The translations under genes and the position numbers were made by a program. A DNA stretch of 11,567 nt from Bifidobacteriaceae bacterium NR021 (GTDB lineage Bacteria; Actinomycetota; Actinomycetes; Actinomycetales; Bifidobacteriaceae), in NCBI GenBank assembly GCA_003585845.1, contig NQOP01000005.1, positions 62,704 through 74,270 of the forward strand. Reading direction: 5' to 3'. The notes beneath the pieces are model-generated. The model ran no database searches. It was not told the DNA's origin and saw nothing but the letters and a program-made list of their open reading frames with translations. Numbering within the stretch: position 1 is the stretch's first letter; each line of letters begins with the position of its first letter. Below, piece by piece: positions 6,805 to 11,567 of this stretch.

Positions 6805-8187
6805 ATGGCATTACTCACAAGCTATTATGTTCCGGGATTACATGTTGAGGAGCGTGCGATTGATGTTCCACTTGATTGGGAAGGAAACACTCCTGGTGGA
6901 GCTATTAAAGGCGAAACGATTCGACTATTCTGTAGAGTTGTTTGTGCTCCTGAGCATGTGCATGACGATTTGCCGTTGCTTGTGTTTTTACAAGGTGGCC
7001 CTGGTGGGCAGTGTCCGCGACCACTTTCGCCTTCTAGTGATGGTTGGATTCAAGAGGCTATTAAGCATTTTCGTGTAGTCTTGCCAGATCAGCGTGGTGT
7101 TGGGCGTTCTTCAAGAGTGGATGCTTCAACTATGAAGCGTATGGCAGATGATGGCGTAAGTGTTGAGCGTCAAGCGTGGTATTTGAAGCGTTTCTTAGCT
7201 GATTCTATTATTCGCGATTTTGAACATTTGCGTCTTACTGAATTTGACGCAAAACCGTGGGTGTCTTTAGGGCAAAGTTACGGCGGATTCTTAACGCTTA
7301 CGTATTTGTCGCTTTTCCCGCAAGGATTGATTGCAAGCTTCACAACTGGCGGCATTCCTCATGTTCCTGCAAATGCGCGTGAAGTCTATGAGCATACTTT
7401 TCCTCGTATGGCGCGTAAAACTGAGCAATTCTATAAGCGTTATCCGCAGGATGTTGCTCGTGCAGCCGCTATTGCGGATCGTATTGCGCAGGGTGATGTT
7501 GTGCTTCCAAATGGCGAGAAGCTTACGGTTGAGCGATTCCAAATGTTGGGTTCTTCCTTTGGCATGAAGCCAAGTTTTGAGCGAGTGCACTGGCTTCTTG
7601 ATTCTGCGTTTGCAGATGGTGATGGTTCTTTGAAAGCGTTTAAGCACGGCGGAGGAGCTTCTGCAGGTAGCTTAAGTGACGAATTTGTGTACGGCGTCAT
7701 GGATTCTACGGCTTCTAGTCCACTTTATTGGCCACTGCAAGAATTTATTTATGCTGATGGCGAATTGGAACACCCAATTTTGTGGGCTGCTCAACAGGTT
7801 CGAGAAACTATGCCAGAGTTTTCTGGTTCTGCCCGTCCTCTTCTTTTCACTGGCGAAGCAATGTTCCCTTGGATGTATGATCAAGAGAAGGCTTTGCAAC
7901 CATTCCTTCCAGCTGTTGACTGCTTGATGAAAGATAAGCAGTTTGGAAAGATTTACGATCAAGATCAGCTTGCTAATAACGAAGTTCCATTGCAATCAGC
8001 AGTGTATTTTGATGACATGTATGTCGATTCTGGTCTTCAGCTTGACACTCTTTCTCGTATTGCCAACTCCCACTATTGGACGACGAACGAGTTTGAGCAT
8101 GACGGATTACATGGAGACGTTGTTTTCCGTCATTTGTTTGATGAGTCGTTAAATCGTGGCGATTTAGAGGGAATTTATAAGAGATAA
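6805..8187 (+). CDS. pip: Proline iminopeptidase (alpha/beta-hydrolase, peptidase family S33)
   Basis: A 460-residue cytoplasmic serine peptidase expected to remove N-terminal proline from peptides. It shows the oxyanion-loop motif LQGGPGG (62-68), the strand-turn LPDQRGVGRSS (93-103), the nucleophile elbow GQSYGG with Ser158, the Asp-containing segment AVYFDDMYVD (D403/D404), and a late histidine in NEFEHDGLHG (H432 probable, H436 possible). The region between the nucleophile and the acid holds the helical cap domain. Length fits the larger actinobacterial S33 iminopeptidases rather than the ~310-residue short form. Proline iminopeptidase activity is a known trait of Gardnerella vaginalis. 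The gene has its own ribosome site and is followed, after 126 bases, by proC, the last enzyme of proline synthesis. An aminopeptidase with somewhat wider specificity cannot be excluded. Confidence 0.92.
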   Translation: MALLTSYYVPGLHVEERAIDVPLDWEGNTPGGAIKGETIRLFCRVVCAPEHVHDDLPLLVFLQGGPGGQCPRPLSPSSDGWIQEAIKHFRVVLPDQRGVGRSSRVDASTMKRMADDGVSVERQAWYLKRFLADSIIRDFEHLRLTEFDAKPWVSLGQSYGGFLTLTYLSLFPQGLIASFTTGGIPHVPANAREVYEHTFPRMARKTEQFYKRYPQDVARAAAIADRIAQGDVVLPNGEKLTVERFQMLGSSFGMKPSFERVHWLLDSAFADGDGSLKAFKHGGGASAGSLSDEFVYGVMDSTASSPLYWPLQEFIYADGELEHPILWAAQQVRETMPEFSGSARPLLFTGEAMFPWMYDQEKALQPFLPAVDCLMKDKQFGKIYDQDQLANNEVPLQSAVYFDDMYVDSGLQLDTLSRIANSHYWTTNEFEHDGLHGDVVFRHLFDESLNRGDLEGIYKR

Positions 8188-8240
8188 GCCATATATAAAG
8201 GTAATAATTTTAATATGCGCAATGATTATAGTGCACTCTT

Positions 8241-8254
8241 TGCTATGCTATACA
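8241..8254 (+). promoter_or_regulatory. Possible promoter of proC
   Basis: TGCTATGCTATACA contains an extended -10 (TGc TATGCT, 8241-8249) overlapping a second -10-like TATACA (8249-8254). The -35 region is poor. The site lies 60-70 bases before the proC ATG and beyond the end of the preceding gene, where I see no terminator. Confidence 0.35.
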
Positions 8255-8300
8255 TCTGTTTGCTTAGTAATGAGTGCGCTACTGTTTTATCAATGCGCTA

Positions 8301-8308
8301 AAGGGGGT
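8301..8308 (+). promoter_or_regulatory. Strong ribosome binding site of proC
   Basis: AAGGGGGT is a near-ideal Shine-Dalgarno 5 bases from ATG 8314. An out-of-frame ATG at 8310 overlaps the spacer and could compete, but its spacing is too short. Confidence 0.7.
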
Positions 8309-8313
8309 CATGT

Positions 8314-9117
8314 ATGGGTACTTGCGTATCTGGAACTGTTGGTTTTATAGGTTATGGCAATATGGCACAAGCAATTGCTAAAGGTGCTGTGAATGCAGGC
8401 GTATTGCAAGGTGAAAATATTGTTGCGTGCGCGCATAATTTTGAAAAACTCGAGCATAATACTTCGCTAATTGGCGCTCGCGCTATGCGTACTGCTCAAG
8501 AAGTGTGTGAAGCAAGTGATGTGATTATTATTGCTGTAAAGCCGTATCAGGTTGCTGAAGTACTTAAGCCAGTTTGTGAAATTATTAATGAACGAGATAT
8601 TGCTGTTATTTCCGTTGCAGCTGGTTGGACGCTTGAGCGTTACATGGAACTGCTTGGCAAGAGTGCTCATGTTCAGTGCATTATTCCTAATACTCCTATT
8701 TCTGTAGGTCAAGGTGTGACTTTAGCTGAAACTACTCATACGCTTAGCGATAGTCAACTTTCAATGTTTAATGCTTTATTTGAGCCAATTTCTTTGGTAG
8801 AGCGAGTGACTAGTGATCATATGAATATTGCAATGTGTATTTCTAGCTGCGCTCCAGCTTTTACAGCAATGTATATTGAAGCATTGGGTGATGCTGGCGT
8901 GAAATATGGTTTGCAACGTGATTGCGCTTACCGCTTAGCTGCAAAAATGATTGAAGGAGTAGGTGCGTTATATATGAACGAGCGCACTCATCCAGGGATT
9001 ATGAAAGATGCAGTGTGCTCTCCTGGAGGAACAACTATTCGTGGCGTTGCGCAGCTAGAATCTCGCGGATTTAGGGGAGATGTTATTGCTGCAGTTGATG
9101 CTATTGAAAATAAATAG
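8314..9117 (+). CDS. proC: Pyrroline-5-carboxylate reductase
   Basis: A 267-residue cytoplasmic oxidoreductase that reduces 1-pyrroline-5-carboxylate to L-proline with NAD(P)H, the last step of proline synthesis. The N-terminal Rossmann domain opens with the dinucleotide motif VGFIGYGNMAQAI (9-21) and includes VIIIAVKP (70-77) and IIPNTPISVGQG (123-134). The C-terminal helical dimerisation domain carries SSCAPAF (177-183, the position of the usual SGSGPAY-like motif) and the signature KDAVCSPGGTTIRG (231-244). Length is normal for the family. It lies between the proline iminopeptidase gene and ychF, with 126 and 54 bases of spacing, and may be partly co-transcribed with either. The SSCAPAF variant is a modest departure at the hinge but leaves the essential Pro in place. 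Confidence 0.96.
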   Translation: MGTCVSGTVGFIGYGNMAQAIAKGAVNAGVLQGENIVACAHNFEKLEHNTSLIGARAMRTAQEVCEASDVIIIAVKPYQVAEVLKPVCEIINERDIAVISVAAGWTLERYMELLGKSAHVQCIIPNTPISVGQGVTLAETTHTLSDSQLSMFNALFEPISLVERVTSDHMNIAMCISSCAPAFTAMYIEALGDAGVKYGLQRDCAYRLAAKMIEGVGALYMNERTHPGIMKDAVCSPGGTTIRGVAQLESRGFRGDVIAAVDAIENK

Positions 9118-9131
9118 TAAATATAATCAAG

Positions 9132-9161
9132 TTGTGTCGGCTTTCCCGACGCTGGTCTAAA
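9132..9161 (+). promoter_or_regulatory. Predicted ychF promoter with an inverted repeat in its spacer
   Basis: TTGTGT (9132-9137) and TCTAAA (9156-9161) are 18 bases apart, with an extended -10 TG at 9153-9154. The inverted repeat GTGTCGG-ctttc-CCGACGC (9134-9152, one G-T pair) overlaps the -35 and fills the spacer. There is no T-run, so it is not a terminator for proC. Transcription would start near 9168-9170, giving a leaderless or almost leaderless ychF mRNA; only a weak AGG (9164-9166) precedes the ATG. Confidence 0.4.
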
Positions 9162-9171
9162 CTAGGTAAAT

Positions 9172-10260
9172 ATGTCTTTAACTATTGGAATTGTTGGATT
9201 GCCAAACGTTGGTAAATCCACTATGTTTAATGCTTTAACTCGCAACAACGTTTTGGCGGAGAATTATCCGTTTGCAACTATTGAGCCTAATACTGGTATT
9301 GTTCCGCTTCCGGATCATCGTCTTCCAGTGCTCGCAAAGTTGGTTAATACTGAAAAGATTGTTCCAGCGACAGTTACTTTTGTTGATATTGCAGGCATTG
9401 TTAAGGGTGCTTCCGAGGGTGAAGGCTTGGGCAATAAGTTCCTTGCTAATATTCGCGAAGCAGACGCTATTTGTGAAGTTGTGCGTGCGTTTAATGACGA
9501 TGATATTGTGCATGTTAACGGCAAAGTAGATCCTGCTGACGATATTGACACGATTAATACTGAGCTAATTCTTGCCGATATGCAAACTATTGACAATGCT
9601 CTTCCAAAGTTGGAAAAGGATTTGCGCGGTAAGAAAGTTACGCAGGAATATGTTGATGCAGTAAATAAAGCTAAGGAAATTCTTGCTTCTGGTAAAACGA
9701 TTGACCAAGCGCATAACGAAAAGCTTATTGATAAAAACGATGTGTACGATTTGCACTTGCTTACTGCTAAGCCATTTATTTACGTGTTTAACGTGGATGA
9801 TTCGGAGTTAGCTGATGAAGATTTGAAGTCTAAACTTTCTGCATCTGTGGCACCTGCTAAAGCAATATTCCTTAATGCTCAGTTTGAGTCCGAACTTACT
9901 GAGCTCGACGAAGCAGATGCTCGTGAAATGCTTGAAGATGCTGGTTTGAAGGAATCTGGTTTGGATCAGCTTGCGCGTGTAGGATTCGATATTTTGGGTC
10001 TTCAAACTTATTTGACTGCTGGTGTTAAGGAAGTACACGCTTGGCAGATTCATAAAGGATGGACTGCTCCACAAGCTGCTGGCGTAATTCACACTGATTT
10101 TGAGCGTGGATTTATTAAAGCAGAAATCGTATCTTATGATGATTTTGTTGCAGCTGACGGTTCTATGGCAAAAATTAAGGAAGAAGGAAAGCTTCGTCTT
10201 GAAGGTCGCGACTATGTGATGCAAGACGGTGATATTGTCGAATTCAAATTTAATGTATGA
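9172..10260 (+). CDS. ychF: Ribosome-associated ATPase YchF (Obg-related, OLA1 family)
   Basis: A 362-residue P-loop NTPase, full length for the family, which binds ATP rather than GTP, associates with ribosomes and is linked to translation and stress responses. The phosphate-binding loop is GLPNVGKS (9-16). The second switch region is [21 protein letters not shown] (71-91), with the DIAG and glycine-rich tract typical of YchF. The base-recognition position reads NVDD (207-210) instead of the NKxD of GTPases, as expected for an ATP-preferring member. Residues about 145-190 form the helical coiled-coil arm. The C-terminal TGS domain spans about 278-361 and includes [19 protein letters not shown] and ends [10 protein letters not shown]. 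It has its own promoter candidate and a strong downstream hairpin terminator. Confidence 0.97.
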   Translation: MSLTIGIVGLPNVGKSTMFNALTRNNVLAENYPFATIEPNTGIVPLPDHRLPVLAKLVNTEKIVPATVTFVDIAGIVKGASEGEGLGNKFLANIREADAICEVVRAFNDDDIVHVNGKVDPADDIDTINTELILADMQTIDNALPKLEKDLRGKKVTQEYVDAVNKAKEILASGKTIDQAHNEKLIDKNDVYDLHLLTAKPFIYVFNVDDSELADEDLKSKLSASVAPAKAIFLNAQFESELTELDEADAREMLEDAGLKESGLDQLARVGFDILGLQTYLTAGVKEVHAWQIHKGWTAPQAAGVIHTDFERGFIKAEIVSYDDFVAADGSMAKIKEEGKLRLEGRDYVMQDGDIVEFKFNV

Positions 10261-10353
10261 TTATTTTCATGTTCGTTCAAAAAAATTTATGATTTTTATG
10301 TTACGAGTGATTTTAATATCATAATAAATAAAAGATTTATTTTTTTTTTAAGC

Positions 10354-10405
10354 GTTGCTCTCCTCAGTTTGCTGTTAAACTAGGGGGAGCAACGTTTTTG
10401 CTTTT
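10354..10405 (+). terminator. Terminator of ychF with an unusually long two-part hairpin
   Basis: CGTTGCTCTCCT (starting 10354) pairs with GGGGGAGCAACG (10383-10394), with two G-U pairs. Inside it AGTTT pairs with AAACT around gctgtt, so the whole is about 17 bp with one internal mismatch. TTTTTGCTTTT follows. It lies about 90 bases after the ychF stop and ends only 15 bases before the ATG of the next gene. Confidence 0.75.
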
Positions 10406-10410
10406 ACAAT

Positions 10411-10414
10411 GGAG
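10411..10414 (+). promoter_or_regulatory. Ribosome binding site of the L,D-transpeptidase gene
   Basis: GGAG lies 5 bases before ATG 10420. TACAAT (10405-10410), just after the terminator T-run, resembles a -10 box, but no -35 lies at the right distance, so the promoter of this gene is unresolved. Confidence 0.5.
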
Positions 10415-10419
10415 ATGTT

Positions 10420-11184
10420 ATGCAATTTATTCGTAACTTTGTGAGCGATATACGCAAGTGTGTTCGCATTGTTGCAAGATTTTGCAAATGGTGGAAGCGT
10501 AGCTCTAATTTTGCTCGTTGTGTTGCGTCAGCTTTATTGGCTGCATTATTGATTCCGTTCTTCTGCTTTGTTGGTTTTGAAACTTCTAATGTTGTTTCTG
10601 CTTCTTTAAGGCATAGTGCTCAGTTAAAAAAAATTAATTTGAGTGAGTGCAAAAAAATTGATTGCAAAATAAGCAAACTGAACGGTAATGATAAATCTTT
10701 TATTAAAAAATATTGCAAAAATTATCTAAAAAATAAGTCTTTAGTTAAACCTAATTTTTGGAAATATCCTACTGGTGGAGCATATCCTAATCTTACAGGA
10801 ATAAATGTTTCGGATTTGCATGTGAATGTAAATTTGAAAAAACAGCGTGTTTATATTATTGCTCATGGGAAAACTGTGTATTCAATGGTTATGAGTTCTG
10901 GAATAAAAGACTCGACTCCTCATGGTAATTATCAAATTAATGGTCGTGGTGATCATTTCTTTAATCAAGATGAAAAAGTTGGAGCGGATTACTGGGTTGC
11001 TTTTATTGGATCGCAATATTTATTCCATTCTGTGCCGACGAATTATAATTTTGGAGAATATATTCCGTCAGAAGGCATGAAGCTTGGAAAGCCTGCATCG
11101 CATGGTTGTGTGCGTTTAAGCGTTGCGGATGCCAAATGGTTTTATAAAAATATTCCTGATGGAACGGCTGTGCATATTGGATAG
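10420..11184 (+). CDS. Membrane-anchored L,D-transpeptidase (YkuD domain)
   Basis: A 254-residue cell-wall enzyme expected to form 3-3 peptidoglycan cross-links or attach proteins to the wall. A basic cytoplasmic N-terminus (1-31) precedes one membrane helix (about 32-53), used as signal anchor or signal peptide. A Lys/Cys-rich segment follows (about 65-105). The YkuD domain spans about 131-254, beginning SDLHVNVNLKKQRVYII, with the TPHGNYQI segment (166-173), the upstream histidine H203 in FHSVP, and the catalytic signature SHGCVRLS (227-234) with Cys230, His228 and Arg232. Outside the active site the segment between helix and domain carries Cys77, Cys82 and Cys99, unusual for a secreted bacterial protein. 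It is a single-domain form without a visible peptidoglycan-binding domain. The gene is convergent with the YeiH-like gene. Confidence 0.93.
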   Translation: MQFIRNFVSDIRKCVRIVARFCKWWKRSSNFARCVASALLAALLIPFFCFVGFETSNVVSASLRHSAQLKKINLSECKKIDCKISKLNGNDKSFIKKYCKNYLKNKSLVKPNFWKYPTGGAYPNLTGINVSDLHVNVNLKKQRVYIIAHGKTVYSMVMSSGIKDSTPHGNYQINGRGDHFFNQDEKVGADYWVAFIGSQYLFHSVPTNYNFGEYIPSEGMKLGKPASHGCVRLSVADAKWFYKNIPDGTAVHIG

Positions 11185-11224
11185 ATTTTTCAAGAATGCA
11201 CGAAAATAAATTATCGAGAATATA

Positions 11225-11256
11225 AAATGAGGATCTTCAAACGAAGACCCTCATTT
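11225..11256. terminator. Bidirectional terminator between convergent genes
   Basis: AAATGAGG-a-TCTTC pairs with GAAGA-c-CCTCATTT around the loop AAAC, with one A-C mismatch. A's on the left (11222-11227) and T's on the right (11254-11259) suit termination from both strands: the transpeptidase gene on the plus strand and the YeiH-like gene on the minus strand. Confidence 0.75.
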
Positions 11257-11286
11257 GTTAAGCAAAACTATTTTGTAATGTTTTAT

Positions 11287-11567
11287 TTAGAAGAACAGTA
11301 CTGCAGCTGCATAAGCCAAAGCAACTAACACGATAGACGCTAGGAAGCTTGCTGCGAATGCTGCGCGACCCTTCTTGAAAATAACCTTGAAGTTAACGTT
11401 AATTCCAAGAGCGGCCATTGCCATGCCAAGGAAAACGTATCCTGCTGCTACAAGAGTTGTTGTGTGTGCTGTTATGAAAGGCACGTAAGTTCCAATAACA
11501 GATGCTGCAATAAAGCCAAGCATAAACCATGGGAAGCTAATCTTATGCTTTCCGCCATTTTCAACTT
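11287..11567 (-). CDS. YeiH/UPF0324-type membrane protein, C-terminal part (5' truncated by window edge)
   Basis: Ninety-two residues are visible to the TAA at 11287-11289. The frame remains open to the window edge, so the internal Met at 11523 is not the start. The visible part begins VENGGKHKISFPWFMLGF and continues with three hydrophobic segments, separated by a loop containing GINVNFKVIFKKGRAAF. The sequence 'PWF-LGF' followed by a 'FLGMAMAALGINVNF' helix and a final helix of Ala/Leu/Val is characteristic of the UPF0324 (YeiH, 'putative sulfate exporter') family of ~10-helix membrane proteins. The transported substrate is not firmly established for this family. No partner gene is in view. 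Confidence 0.8.
   Translation of the reverse strand, partial: VENGGKHKISFPWFMLGFIAASVIGTYVPFITAHTTTLVAAGYVFLGMAMAALGINVNFKVIFKKGRAAFAASFLASIVLVALAYAAAVLFF

Noticed and set aside
7291..7647. Minus-strand frames overlapping the proline iminopeptidase gene
   Set aside because: Antisense shadows of a clearly conserved enzyme; Arg/Ser/Thr-rich with no domain or ribosome site.
8230..8237. AGTGCACT palindrome upstream of proC
   Set aside because: Only 8 bases with no second copy or conserved spacing; expected by chance at this scale.
9134..9152. Hairpin after proC as a rho-independent terminator
   Set aside because: It is not followed by a T-run; its position between -35 and -10 boxes fits an operator or leader structure better.

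Overview
The window reads as chromosomal DNA from an AT-rich member of the Bifidobacteriaceae, most likely Gardnerella or a close relative. This is inferred from the protein character (an actinobacterial HisKA_3 kinase with a NarL-type regulator, a bifidobacterial-style proline iminopeptidase, and a YkuD L,D-transpeptidase) combined with low GC and A/T-ending codons. No search was run, so genus is inference. I see no tRNA, rRNA, CRISPR array, insertion sequence or phage gene.

Layout. (1) 1-648: the 3' end of an FtsX-type ABC transporter permease, closed by a strong terminator. (2) 649-1031: an AT-rich intergenic region with a good sigma-70-like promoter and a palindrome just upstream of it. 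It leads into a 748-residue secreted coiled-coil protein with an Ala/Pro/Glu-rich repeat stalk and a C-terminal membrane anchor (1032-3278). (3) Convergent to it, on the minus strand, a two-component system: a very large sensor kinase (4137-6689) and its NarL/LuxR response regulator (3372-4127). (4) Divergent from the kinase, on the plus strand: proline iminopeptidase (6805-8187), pyrroline-5-carboxylate reductase proC (8314-9117), the ribosome-associated ATPase ychF (9172-10260), and a membrane-anchored L,D-transpeptidase (10420-11184). (5) 11287-11567, minus strand: the C-terminal end of a YeiH/UPF0324-type membrane protein, convergent to the transpeptidase across a bidirectional-looking terminator.

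How it fits together. Several products act at the cell envelope: the permease, the coiled-coil surface protein, the sensor kinase, the L,D-transpeptidase and the YeiH-like protein. Proline iminopeptidase and ProC both feed the free proline pool, one by peptide trimming and one by synthesis. The most unusual items are the sensor kinase, which is an internal tandem duplication whose second half has lost the phospho-acceptor histidine and the ATPase domain, and the surface protein. The surface protein has in-frame 15-bp tandem repeats bracketed by a 19-bp direct repeat, and a sortase-like tail without an LPXTG motif.
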